Below are positions 15,955-24,463 of a stretch of DNA of 64,000 nt, piece by piece (position 1 is the stretch's first letter; every line of letters begins with the position of its first letter). The translations under genes were made by a program, and so were the position numbers. Under the pieces are notes generated by a model, which was not told the origin of the DNA, searched no databases, and was given only the letters and a program-made list of their open reading frames with translations. Source of the DNA: Saccharothrix tamanrassetensis (GTDB lineage Bacteria; Actinomycetota; Actinomycetes; Mycobacteriales; Pseudonocardiaceae); NCBI RefSeq assembly GCF_014203665.1, contig NZ_JACHJN010000003.1, forward strand, positions 558,001 to 622,000, given 5' to 3'.

Positions 15955-17183
15955 GCGACGGAATTCAGTCCCGGTCCATTCTCGCGGGGTACGACCCGGC
16001 CGTCCTCGGTGAGGGCTCGGTGCTCATAGTGGGCGCCGGTGCGCTGGGGCAGAACATCGCCCAATCGCTCGCTTTGAGCGGTGTCGGAACCCTGCACCTG
16101 GTCGACTTCGACGTGTTCGAGGCGCACAACGCCACACGGTCGCCGTTCTTCCCCACCGCGGACGAGTTCGAACGGCACTCGGGTCTGAAGGCGCCGCAGG
16201 TGGCCGAGAGGTGCGCCGCCATCGCCACAGCCTCGCGACCGGACATGCGGGCGTCCGCGACCATGATCCAGCGACTGGGCGACCGGCCAATCGCGGCAGC
16301 GGATGTCGTAATCTCCGCAGTCGACAGCGTAACCGCCCGTGCATGGCTCAGCGAGCGCAGTCGACTCCACGGAAAGCCGATGGTAGAGGGTGGTTTCGCG
16401 GGATCGCTCTTCAACTTCTCGACCTTCTCGGCAGCCTCCGGGCGCGTTTGTTACCGCTGCCACAACCCGTTTCGCGAGTCGGCGGCCTCATGCACCAGAT
16501 ATGCGCTGGCCGCAGAGGCCGAGAATATCGTACCTGCCATCCAGACAGCCGCCGCCGTCCTCGGCGGTTACATGGCCGAACAGTGCATCGGACTACTCCA
16601 CGGCAAACTTCCGTCGGACGACGTCCGGTATTACGGTGACATCCGGCGCGCCACTGTGTCGAAGGCGCGGTTGCAGGTGAACCCGCACTGCCCCGGCCAC
16701 CACGACAACCTGCCGGTGCTGACGCAGGTCGACGTGCGTGACTGGGCGGGATCCGCAGCCGATCTCGCGACCGCTGTCGCGAACCGGGTCGGGCGGGGCG
16801 TCATCCGGCTGGCGGAGCCGTTCCACATCACCTACTCCTGTACCGGTTGCTCCCGGTTCTGCGCGGTCATGGCCACCGAATCGGCCTGGTTGGTCGACTC
16901 CCGATGTGTCGACTGCGGCGGTCCGTGGCAACTGTCCGACGCGAAGATGCCGTCATCGGTCGCCGAACTGCGCGTGCCTGACGACCTGGTCGGAGAAAGC
17001 CCCCTGGCTGTGGCGCCGATGGCCGTTCTCGGGGCCACCGAAGGAGCTTCCTTCGTGTTCGAGGGCACCGCCGGGCTCGGTCTTATCGTGCTGACCGACC
17101 AGCCGGTGGAGGCCACTGCTCCTGGCGAGGACGGTCGGCAGTGCAGCGGCCCGCCACAGGTGATTCCGGATCGGCGGCCCTAG
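15930..17183 (+). CDS. E1-like ThiF/UBA adenylyltransferase with C-terminal zinc ribbon
   Basis: A 417-residue E1-type activating enzyme. The Rossmann/ThiF core (28-235) has VLIVGAGALGQNI (ATP loop, 35-40), LHLVDFDVFEAHNATRSPFF (D59, D61, N67, R70) and VVISAVDSVTAR. A CYRC pair (C174, C177) is followed by ESAASCTRYALAAEAENIVPA, where C188 is the best thioester candidate. Beyond the usual core, residues 300-335 form a CTGC...CVDCGG zinc ribbon (C304, C307, C326, C329). It would adenylate the Ubl tail and pass it to the E2. Starts at 15924, 15930 and 15951 are possible; aggtga 10 bases before ATG 15930 decided, though GTG 15951 forms a GTGA overlap. Confidence 0.87.
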   Translation: MRQTSDSVSDGIQSRSILAGYDPAVLGEGSVLIVGAGALGQNIAQSLALSGVGTLHLVDFDVFEAHNATRSPFFPTADEFERHSGLKAPQVAERCAAIATASRPDMRASATMIQRLGDRPIAAADVVISAVDSVTARAWLSERSRLHGKPMVEGGFAGSLFNFSTFSAASGRVCYRCHNPFRESAASCTRYALAAEAENIVPAIQTAAAVLGGYMAEQCIGLLHGKLPSDDVRYYGDIRRATVSKARLQVNPHCPGHHDNLPVLTQVDVRDWAGSAADLATAVANRVGRGVIRLAEPFHITYSCTGCSRFCAVMATESAWLVDSRCVDCGGPWQLSDAKMPSSVAELRVPDDLVGESPLAVAPMAVLGATEGASFVFEGTAGLGLIVLTDQPVEATAPGEDGRQCSGPPQVIPDRRP

Positions 17184-17432
17184 GGTCGGGATTCGGGCGG
17201 GCCGGCAGGGTCCGCGGTCGCCGCCGTTCGGCTCCCGGTGGGTGGCCCGCCGCGGCACTGTCCGATGTGGTCGTGAGCCACCTACCGCCGCGCTCGTTCC
17301 GAGGTGGTCGCGGGCAGCGGGTGCCGGCGCGGCGGTCCGCTGGGTCCGCCGTGGACGGCCCGGCCGACGACAACCCCGAATGAGGGGCCGCACACACGTG
17401 CGCGCGGGCCGGGATTTGGGCAGGCTGTGGAG

Positions 17433-18872
17433 ATGACCACCTCCGAGGCACCCGCGCGGATCGCCGTCACCGGGCTCGCCGTCATGGGCAGCAACCTGGC
17501 GCGCAACCTCGCCCGGCACGGCTTCCGCGTAGCCGTCCACAACCGCACGTCCACCCGCACCGAAGCGCTGATCGAGCAGCACGGGCACGAAGGCGACTTC
17601 GTGCCCGCCGAGACGCTGGAGCAACTCGTCGCGAGCCTCCAGACCCCGCGCCAGATCATCATCATGGTCAAGGCCGGCGCGCCCACCGACGCCGTGATCG
17701 ACGAGTTGGTGCCACTGCTGGAGCCCGGCGACATGGTGATCGACGGCGGCAACGCCCACTACGCCGACACCCGCCGCCGCGAGGCCGCGCTCCGCGAAGC
17801 CGGACTGCACTTCGTCGGCGCGGGCATCTCCGGCGGCGAGGAGGGCGCGCTCAACGGCCCGTCGATCATGCCCGGCGGCTCCGCGGAGTCCTACCGGCAC
17901 CTCGGCCCGGTGCTGGAGTCCATCGCGGCGGAGGTCGACGGGGTGCCGTGCTGCGTGCACGTCGGCCCGGACGGCGCGGGGCACTTCGTGAAGATGGTGC
18001 ACAACGGCATCGAGTACGCCGACATGCAGCTCATCGCCGAGGCGTACGACCTGCTGCGCCGGGTCGGTGGCCGGACGCCCGCGCAGATCGCCGACGTGTT
18101 CCGCACCTGGAACAGCGGCGACCTGGAGTCCTACCTGGTGGAGATCACCGCCGAGGTGCTCGGCCACACCGACGCCGACACCGGTGCGGCGCTGGTGGAC
18201 GTGATCGCCGACGAGGCCGAGCAGAAGGGCACCGGCCGCTGGACCGTGCAGGAGGCCCTGGAACTGGGCGTCCCGGTGACCGGCATCGCGGAGGCGGTCT
18301 TCGCCCGCTCGCTGTCCGGCCGGGTCGACCAGCGCACGGCCGTGCGGGACGCGTTCGGGCCGTCCGACGTGACCGCGCAGCCGGACGACGACCTGGTGGA
18401 GGACGTGCGGCTGGCGCTGTACGCGTCCAAGGTCGTCGCCTACGCGCAGGGCTTCGACCAGATGCGGGCGGCGAGCGCCGAGTACGGCTGGGACCTGGAC
18501 CTGGGTGCGATGGCGACCATCTGGCGCGGCGGCTGCATCATCCGGGCCCGGTTCCTGGACCGCATCCGGGAGGCCTACGACAAGCAGCCCGAACTGGCGT
18601 CGCTGCTGGTGGACGACTACTTCCGGGACGCGGTGCGCAACGCCGAGCAGGCGTGGCGGCGGGTCGTGGTCAAGGCCGTGTCGGCCGGGGTGCCCGCGCC
18701 CGGCTTCGTGTCCGCGCTGGCCTACTACGACGGGCTGCGGTCCGAGCGGCTGCCCGCGTCGCTGGTCCAGGGACTGCGCGACTTCTTCGGCGCGCACACT
18801 TACCGGCGCACCGATCGTGGCGGCAGTTTTCACACTCTCTGGTCAGGTGACCGGTCCCAGGTGGACGCCTGA
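17433..18872 (+). CDS. gnd: 6-phosphogluconate dehydrogenase (NADP-dependent, decarboxylating)
   Basis: A 479-residue enzyme of the oxidative pentose phosphate pathway converting 6-phosphogluconate to ribulose 5-phosphate, CO2 and NADPH. Seen: the Rossmann GLAVMGSNLARNLARHGF with NRT after the second strand, IIIMVKAGAPTDAVID, MVIDGGNAHYADTRRR, GISGGEEGALNGPSIMPGG, and the active-site HFVKMVHNGIEYADMQLIAEAYDLL with the catalytic Lys. The length equals the usual 470-480-residue type. ATG 17433 follows gtggag; the frame is open upstream but not conserved. The 249 bp between it and the E1 gene hold no recognisable gene. Confidence 0.98.
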   Translation: MTTSEAPARIAVTGLAVMGSNLARNLARHGFRVAVHNRTSTRTEALIEQHGHEGDFVPAETLEQLVASLQTPRQIIIMVKAGAPTDAVIDELVPLLEPGDMVIDGGNAHYADTRRREAALREAGLHFVGAGISGGEEGALNGPSIMPGGSAESYRHLGPVLESIAAEVDGVPCCVHVGPDGAGHFVKMVHNGIEYADMQLIAEAYDLLRRVGGRTPAQIADVFRTWNSGDLESYLVEITAEVLGHTDADTGAALVDVIADEAEQKGTGRWTVQEALELGVPVTGIAEAVFARSLSGRVDQRTAVRDAFGPSDVTAQPDDDLVEDVRLALYASKVVAYAQGFDQMRAASAEYGWDLDLGAMATIWRGGCIIRARFLDRIREAYDKQPELASLLVDDYFRDAVRNAEQAWRRVVVKAVSAGVPAPGFVSALAYYDGLRSERLPASLVQGLRDFFGAHTYRRTDRGGSFHTLWSGDRSQVDA

Positions 18873-18896
18873 CCCGTCCGGCCAGACCATGGCCGG

Positions 18897-19511
18897 GTGC
18901 GTGATCGCTTCCGGCGCAACCCGGTCACGGCGGGCTACCTGCTCGCCGTGGCGGGGCTCGCCCTGCTCATGCGGTTCGTGTTCGCCGAGCAGATGTCGGC
19001 ACAGGTCAAGACCTCGCTGAGCACGAACGCGGGCAACCTCGCCGACCACCCGGTGAACGCCCTGCTGGGCAGCGCCTTCGTGCTGGACCCCGGCGACGGC
19101 CTGGTGTTCACCGGCCTGGCGCTGGTCGGCGTCGCGGTGTGCCTGGGGAACTTCGAGCGCGAGGTCGGCTCCTGGCGCGCGGCGGGTGTGGTGCTGGCCG
19201 GGCACGTCGGCGCGACGCTCGTGACGGCCCTGGTGATCGCCCGGGGCGCCTACCCGATGGACCTGACCCGCGTCACGGACGTGGGGGTCGGCTACGTCGC
19301 GTTCGCCGCCGCCGGCGCCGTGACCGTGCTGCTGCCCGCGGTGCTGCGGGGCCCTTGGCTGGCCGTACTGGTCGGCTACCCCCTGTTCACCGCCGAGTGG
19401 TTCGGCGTGGTCCCCCAGTTCGGCGCGGTCGGACACGTAGCCGCCGCGTTCATCGGATCGGGTTGTGGCGCGTTCGCCGTTCACCGGGTCTACGCGGCGG
19501 TCGGCCGCTAG
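18897..19511 (+). CDS. rhomboid-like membrane protein (probably non-catalytic)
   Basis: A 204-residue protein with about six hydrophobic segments. Topology and motifs resemble actinobacterial rhomboid-like proteins: an L1-like segment between helices 1 and 2, GHVGATLVTALVI, and a final HVAAAFIGSGCGAF helix with His. The GxSG serine motif expected in helix 4 reads VGVGYVAFAAAG, without a serine, so proteolysis is unlikely. GTG at 18897 starts it 24 bp after gnd, suggesting co-transcription. Function unknown. Confidence 0.8.
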   Translation: MRDRFRRNPVTAGYLLAVAGLALLMRFVFAEQMSAQVKTSLSTNAGNLADHPVNALLGSAFVLDPGDGLVFTGLALVGVAVCLGNFEREVGSWRAAGVVLAGHVGATLVTALVIARGAYPMDLTRVTDVGVGYVAFAAAGAVTVLLPAVLRGPWLAVLVGYPLFTAEWFGVVPQFGAVGHVAAAFIGSGCGAFAVHRVYAAVGR

Positions 19512-19909
19512 CCCCGTCACCAGGGGTGACATCCCCGGCAAAGATCAACACGACCGGGTGGAACCGCTGTCAGGCACGGCACATCGTCGTCATCATGGTG
19601 GGGACGCGAGCTGTGCGACGCGGGCTGTGCCGACACGTCCCCTGTGCCGACACGGAGGTGCCACTGTGGCGACCCCCCACCACCGCGCCGAGGCCGAGCC
19701 GAGACTCGATGCCTTCTGGCCGCGCCTGCTGCTGCCCTTACCGCCGCGCTGACATCACCGCTGAGCACCCCGCGCCGGACCGGCGAGGGGGCGCTGCGCC
19801 CATGCCGGAATCAGGACACCCGTCTCAGCACCCGTCTCAGCACACCGTGTCGGAACGGCAGGCCGGAACACCCATGTCGGAACACCTGTGCCCGAACGAA
19901 GGGAAACCG
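19512..19909 (+). other. 398-bp intergenic leader before the SulP-CA gene with short repeats
   Basis: No convincing gene. Short iterated motifs occur: gctgtgc-gac near 19610-19655 (ctgtgcgacgcggg, ctgtgccgacac twice) and, close to the start, cagcacccgtctcagcac and cggaacacc. The SulP frame is open back through this part from several in-frame ATGs (19802 gives MPESGHPSQHPSQH), so an N-terminal extension cannot be excluded, but the best ribosome site is at 19910. Confidence 0.45.
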
Positions 19910-22114
19910 ATGAACCGCCCACGCCCCAACAAGTCCCACGCCGGCGAGCACACCACGGCCGGTCCTCCGGGCGGCCTGGCGACCGTGCTGCGCTACGACC
20001 TGCCCGCGTCCGTTGTGGTGTTCCTGATCGCCGTGCCGCTGTCCCTGGGCTTCGCCGCCGCGACCGGCGCGCCGCTGATGGCGGGCCTGATCTCGGCCGT
20101 GGTCGGCGGCATCGTCGCGGGCGCGCTGGGCGGGGCGCCGATGCAGGTCAGCGGACCGGCGGCGGGCATGGTGGTGATCACCGCGGGCATCATCGCCGAG
20201 TACGGCTGGGCGGCCACCGCGATGATCACCGTCGGGGCCGGGCTGGTGCAGGTCGCGGCGGGCCTGAGCAGGGTCGGCCGGGCCGCGCTGTCGCTGTCGC
20301 CCGCCGTGGTGCACGGCCTGCTCGCGGGCATCGGCGTGACCATCGCCGTCGGCCAGTCCGTGGTGCTGCTCGGCGGGCAGCCGGGCGCGACCGTGTTCGG
20401 CAACCTCGGCCGGCTGGTCGGCCCGGTGTCCCCGGCCGCCCTGCTGGTGGGCGGGGTCGCGGTGGCCGTGCTGGTGCTGTGGCCGCGCGTGCCGGGCTCC
20501 TCGTACCTGCCCGCGCCGCTGGTGGCGGTGCTGGTCGCGACGTTCGCGGGCACCGGGCTGGACGTGGCGCGGGTCGACCTGCCCGCCGAGGCGCTCAGCC
20601 AGGTCGTGCTGCCGCAGATGCCGTCCGGGACGTTCCCCGCCATCGCGTTCGCGGTGCTGACCGTGGCCGTGGTGACGGCCGTCGAGTCGCTGCTGTCCGC
20701 GGTGGCCGTGGACAAGCTGCACGACGGACCGCGCGCCGACCTGGACCGGGAACTGGTGGCGCAGGGCGTGGCGAACGCCGTCGCCGGGTCGCTCGGCGGC
20801 CTGCCGGTCAGCGGCGGCATCGCGCGCGGGTCGACCAACGTGGCCGCCGGGGCGCGCACGAGGGCGTCGACCGTGCTGCACGGCGTGTGGATCGCGGTGT
20901 TCGTGCTGGCGCTGGGCTCGCTGCTGGAGCTGATCCCGTTGGCCGCGCTGGCCGGGGTGCTGCTCGTGGTGGGCGTTCGGCTGGTGAGCGTGCCGCGGAT
21001 GCGGACCCTGTGGCGGCACGGCGAGTTCACCGCCTACGCCGTGACGGCGGCCGGTGTCGTGGCGCTGGGATTGGTGGAGGGCGTGCTGCTGGGCGTCGCG
21101 GCGGCGGCCCTGCGGTCGCTGTACCGGCTGACGCACAGCTCCGTGCGGATCGAGGAGGAGCCCGACGGCTGGCGGGTCGTGATCCGGGGTTCCCTGGTGT
21201 TCCTCGGCGTGGGGCGCCTGGTGCGCGACCTGCGGACGATCCCGTTGGGCAAGCGCGTGGTGCTGGAGCTGCACATCGACTTCCTGGACCACGGGGCGTT
21301 CGAGGCGATCGACGACTGGCGCGCGGGCTACGTCCGGCTGGGCGGGCACGTGGAGGTCGACGAGGTGCACGACACGTGGTTCTCCAAGGCCGCGCGCGGG
21401 ATCCCGGCGTTGCGCAAGACGCCGTTGTCGCCGCTGCCCCGGTGGTTCGCGCCGTGGTCGCACTGGCAGCGCCGGCGCGCGGTGACGCTGCCCCGGCCGC
21501 GCGAGGACGCCGACCCGATGATCCGGGGGATGCACGAGTTCGAGCGCTCCGCCGCGCCGTTGGTGCGGCCGTTCCTGGCGGAACTGGCGCGGCGCGGGCA
21601 GCGACCCCGGCAGCTGTTCATCACGTGCGCGGACTCGCGCGTGGTGCCGAACCTGATCACCACCAGCGGACCCGGCGACCTGTTCTGCGTGCGCAACATC
21701 GGGAACCTGGTGCCGGTGGACGGCGACGACTCGGTGGGTGCGGCGGTGGAGTACGCGGTGGAGGTGCTCGCGGTGGAGACCATCGCGGTGTGCGGGCACT
21801 CGGACTGCGGGGCGATGAAGGCGCTCGTGAGCGGGTCGGCGCGGCCCGGCTCGCAGCTGTGCTCGTGGCTGCGGGCGGCGGAGTCGAGCCTGATCCGGTT
21901 CCACGCGCCGGGCGCGGCGGAGCTGCCGGCGGTCGAACGGCTGGCGGTGGCGAACGTGGCCCAGCAGCTGGACAACCTGATGACCTACCCGAGCGTGCGG
22001 GAGGCCGTGGCGGCGGGGTCGTTGCGGCTGGTGGGGATGTACTTCGACATCTCGGAGGCGCGGGTGTACCTGGTGGACCCGGACCGCGACGGGCTGGAAC
22101 CCGTGCGGACCTAG
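19910..22114 (+). CDS. SulP family bicarbonate/anion transporter fused to beta-carbonic anhydrase
   Basis: A 734-residue fusion. Residues 20-400 are a SulP transporter (LPASVVVFLIAVPLSLGFAAATGAPLMAGL, GAPMQVSGPAAGMVVI, LPVSGGIARGSTNVAAGARTRAST) with 10-12 membrane segments. Residues 410-500 look like a reduced STAS domain (VRIEEEPDGWRVVIRGSLVFLG...LELHIDFLDHGAFEAID). Residues 540-725 are a beta-carbonic anhydrase with all zinc ligands: ITCADSRVVPN (C573, D575, R577) and CGHSDCGAMKAL (H630, C633). Coupling hydration of CO2 to bicarbonate movement is the accepted idea for such fusions. ATG 19910 follows gaaggga by six bases. Confidence 0.95.
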   Translation: MNRPRPNKSHAGEHTTAGPPGGLATVLRYDLPASVVVFLIAVPLSLGFAAATGAPLMAGLISAVVGGIVAGALGGAPMQVSGPAAGMVVITAGIIAEYGWAATAMITVGAGLVQVAAGLSRVGRAALSLSPAVVHGLLAGIGVTIAVGQSVVLLGGQPGATVFGNLGRLVGPVSPAALLVGGVAVAVLVLWPRVPGSSYLPAPLVAVLVATFAGTGLDVARVDLPAEALSQVVLPQMPSGTFPAIAFAVLTVAVVTAVESLLSAVAVDKLHDGPRADLDRELVAQGVANAVAGSLGGLPVSGGIARGSTNVAAGARTRASTVLHGVWIAVFVLALGSLLELIPLAALAGVLLVVGVRLVSVPRMRTLWRHGEFTAYAVTAAGVVALGLVEGVLLGVAAAALRSLYRLTHSSVRIEEEPDGWRVVIRGSLVFLGVGRLVRDLRTIPLGKRVVLELHIDFLDHGAFEAIDDWRAGYVRLGGHVEVDEVHDTWFSKAARGIPALRKTPLSPLPRWFAPWSHWQRRRAVTLPRPREDADPMIRGMHEFERSAAPLVRPFLAELARRGQRPRQLFITCADSRVVPNLITTSGPGDLFCVRNIGNLVPVDGDDSVGAAVEYAVEVLAVETIAVCGHSDCGAMKALVSGSARPGSQLCSWLRAAESSLIRFHAPGAAELPAVERLAVANVAQQLDNLMTYPSVREAVAAGSLRLVGMYFDISEARVYLVDPDRDGLEPVRT

Positions 22115-22119
22115 CCGGC

Positions 22120-22287
22120 GCGAACAGGCCCAGGCGAACAGGCCCAGGCGAACAGGCGCGCACGGAGACGCCCCCACGGAGACGCCCCCACGGAGACGCC
22201 CCCACGGAGACGCCCCCACGGACAGGCGCACACGGACAGGCGGGTGCGAACAAGCGGGTGCGGAGAGAGCGGCGCGAAGAGGTCCGC
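22120..22287. repeat. 14-bp tandem repeat array, about 12 units
   Basis: Starting 6 bp after the SulP-CA stop, the sequence keeps an exact 14-bp period for 12 units. Units 1-2 are gcgaacaggcccag; units 4-7 are four identical copies of acggagacgccccc (22162-22217); units 8-9 are acggacaggcgcac/gggt; units 10-12 (gcgaacaagcgggt, gcggagagagcggc, gcgaagaggtccgc) drift. The period is not a multiple of three and lies outside any gene. It is a minisatellite likely to vary in copy number between strains. Confidence 0.9.
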
Positions 22288-22425
22288 GGCGGAACCGGCC
22301 CCGGTCGGGGGTGCGAGGTCGGTTCCGCCGCGGGTGCGGTCGGGCGGCGCGGATGGGGCTCGATCATCGGGGGGAGGCGCGTCGCCCGGCGCGGAGCGGG
22401 TCGTGCCCGCTCGTCCTTGGGATCG

Positions 22426-22743
22426 CTACACCACGCTCCGCACGTGCTTGCGCCTGCCCGGCGACTCGGCGGCCACCGTCATCGCCAGCTGCGCGCCCAG
22501 GTAGGCGCGGCACGGTGCCGGCAGGCGGCGGCTCAAGCGCCTGGTCCGGCAGGTGGGGCAGCGGCCGTGCTCGTCCGGCGTGTGCTCGTCCAGCAGCGCC
22601 CTGAGCGCCGCCACCACGCGGGGCAGTTCGGAGCGGGCAAGTTCCGTCGCGGTCTCGTCGTCGCCGGTGGCTGCCAGCCGCACCAGCGTGTCGAGGTGCT
22701 CGTGCAGCGACTTGTCGAGCTGGCTGAAGACCGTCACGGACAC
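22426..22743 (-). CDS. hypothetical protein with CxxC motif
   Basis: A 105-residue soluble protein starting at GTG 22743 behind a gaaggagcgctgaag leader (ggag 8 bases upstream). The N-terminal two thirds are helical (DKSLHEHLDTLVRLAATGDDETATELARSELPRVVAALRALLDEH). A short CPTCRTRR motif and a basic stretch with one more Cys (RRLPAPCRAYLGAQLAM) follow. I recognise no named family. It is divergent from the fused Scr1-type regulator, 195 bp apart, and may share control with it. Confidence 0.65.
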   Translation of the reverse strand: MSVTVFSQLDKSLHEHLDTLVRLAATGDDETATELARSELPRVVAALRALLDEHTPDEHGRCPTCRTRRLSRRLPAPCRAYLGAQLAMTVAAESPGRRKHVRSVV

Positions 22744-22938
22744 CTTCAGCGCTCCTTCCCGGCCCTTCGGCGTTCGGTGTCGGTCTCCGGGGGCGTGCCC
22801 CGGATGCGTGCCCCAGCAGCCTGCGACCGCCGACCGGCCGACTGCAAGTTGCACTACACGAATGGATGACAGCCCTTTGCTCCGTCCGCGCACACCCCCG
22901 ACACTCACTCGGGCACGGACCCACGAGGAGGTGTGGCG

Positions 22939-23997
22939 ATGGCACGCGGGAGCAGCCCGACGCTCCGCAAGCGCAGGCTCGTCAGCGAGCTGCGCCGGCT
23001 GCGCGAGGAGGCCGCGCTGACCATCGAGGAGGTCGGCGAGCGGCTGGAGTGCTCCGCGTCCAAGATCAGCCGGATCGAGACCGGCCGGGTCGGGGTCACG
23101 CCGCGGGACGTGCGGGACATGCTCGCCGCGTACGGCGCGGACCCGGTCACCCTGGGCGAACTGGTCCAGCTGGCCCGCGAGGCGCGGCGCAAGGCCTGGT
23201 GGGACGAGTTCGGCGACATCGCGCCCGGCCGGTACATCGGGTTCGAGGCGGACGCCGACTCGGTGCGCACCTACCAGGGCCTGATGATCCCCGGCCTGCT
23301 CCAGCACGAGGGCTACACCAGGGCGCTGATCGCCGACGTGCTCCCGCACGCGTCGCCCGACGAGGTCGACCGGCGGGTCGCGCTGCGCAAGGCCCGGCAG
23401 GCGCTGCTGCTGGAGGAGGACCCGCTCACCCTGCACGCGGTGATCGACGAGGCCGCGCTGCGCCGGGTGGTCGGCGGACCCGCCGTGATGGCCGCACAAC
23501 TGCGGAAACTCGGTGAGGTCGGAAAACTCGACAATGTCACTCTTCAGGTTGTTCCTTTCACCGCCGGCGGTCACGCTGCGATGGACGGACCGTTCGTGAT
23601 ACTGACATTCCCGGAGAAGTCGGATCCCGACGTGGTATACCTCGAAAGCACGCGTAGCGACGTCTATTTGGAGCAGCCGTCCGACGTCGTGAGGTATTCC
23701 GACATGTTCGCGCGACTCGCCGCGGCGTCATTGGGCACGGTCGAATCAATGGCGGTGGTCGAGCAGGTCGCCCGCGAACTCTCGCCAACCGGGAGTGAAC
23801 AACCGATGAAGCAGGAGTGGCGCAAGAGCAGGCGATCGTCCGCCTCCGGACCGGAGTGCGTGGAAATCGCGTTGGACGGGGTCCGCGCGGCGGTGCGGGA
23901 TTCGAAGAACCGCACCGCCGGCGCGCTGGACTTCGACGCCGGGCAGTGGTCCCGGTTCCTCGGCGTCGCCAAGAGAGGCACCTACGACGAACGCTGA
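22939..23997 (+). CDS. single-chain HTH-DUF5753-DUF397 regulator
   Basis: A 352-residue protein. Residues 10-65 are an XRE helix-turn-helix (LRRLREEAALTIEEVGERLECSASKISRIETGRV). Residues 85-280 are DUF5753 (GFEADADSVRTYQGLMIPGLLQHEGYTRALI, VIDEAALRRVVGG, LDNVTLQVVPF). Residues 292-350 are a complete DUF397 (KQEWRKSRRSSASGPECVEIA...AAVRDSKN...FDAGQWSRFLGVAKRG). Normally DUF397 is a separate downstream gene, as at 480-662. Here an internal in-frame ATG (QPMKQEW) still marks the old start, so the fusion looks recent. ATG 22939 has gaggag 8 bases upstream. Confidence 0.92.
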   Translation: MARGSSPTLRKRRLVSELRRLREEAALTIEEVGERLECSASKISRIETGRVGVTPRDVRDMLAAYGADPVTLGELVQLAREARRKAWWDEFGDIAPGRYIGFEADADSVRTYQGLMIPGLLQHEGYTRALIADVLPHASPDEVDRRVALRKARQALLLEEDPLTLHAVIDEAALRRVVGGPAVMAAQLRKLGEVGKLDNVTLQVVPFTAGGHAAMDGPFVILTFPEKSDPDVVYLESTRSDVYLEQPSDVVRYSDMFARLAAASLGTVESMAVVEQVARELSPTGSEQPMKQEWRKSRRSSASGPECVEIALDGVRAAVRDSKNRTAGALDFDAGQWSRFLGVAKRGTYDER

Positions 23998-24058
23998 GCC
24001 GGCGCCGGGCCGGACACCGTGGCGCGGGTCCGGCGCGGCGCCGGCCGGCCGACGAGTG

Positions 24059-24084
24059 GGGGCGGGCCCGTCAGGGCCCGCCCC
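24059..24084 (+). terminator. strong GC hairpin after the fused regulator
   Basis: A perfect 11-bp stem (ggggcgggccc / gggcccgcccc) closes a gtca tetraloop 62 bp after the regulator's stop. No T-run follows, as is common for actinomycete terminators. Confidence 0.75.
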
Positions 24085-24463
24085 TGACTTCGGTCGGGCC
24101 ACCGGTACGACCAAGGTCTGATCCGGCACCAGACCCCGGGCCGATGCGCCGGCCGACCCGTTCCGGTGGACTCTTCGCCGGAAGGGGTGGTGTCGTGGCC
24201 CGGGTCTTGCGCCCTCGCGGTGTTCACCCGGGCGACGCCCGCCGACGACCTGTCGTTGTCGCACCGCTCGGAATGCCGCACCCCGGTAGCTCTAGCCTGC
24301 GCGGCGGGGGCGTCGGCGGTGATGGCACGATCCTGCGGAAATCCGGCGGTCCTCGCCGCGGCGCCGGCGGCCCGCCCGCACCGCGGCGACCGGCTCACGA
24401 CGGCCGGGCACCGGCCGGTGGCCCTGCCCGTCGCGGCTTCGACCACTACCTGGGGGACATGAC
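24085..24463 (+). other. intergenic region before dedA, no gene assigned
   Basis: About 380 bp of G/C-rich sequence. A 98-codon frame at 24166-24462 has no ribosome site and a biased but unfamiliar translation; I do not call it. Upstream elements for dedA are expected here but no clear -35/-10 pair stands out. Confidence 0.4.

Noticed and set aside
13903-17183. CBASS type II (Cap2/Cap3) or Pup-proteasome locus
   Set aside because: No CD-NTase, effector, Pup, PafA or proteasome gene is in the window; E1 and E2 are separate proteins and the modifier has a beta-grasp fold.
22120-22287. CRISPR-like array
   Set aside because: The repeats are head-to-tail 14-bp units with no spacers, and no cas gene is present; it is a minisatellite.
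24166-24462. 98-codon frame before dedA
   Set aside because: No ribosome site, skewed composition and no recognisable motif; an opposite frame is equally long.
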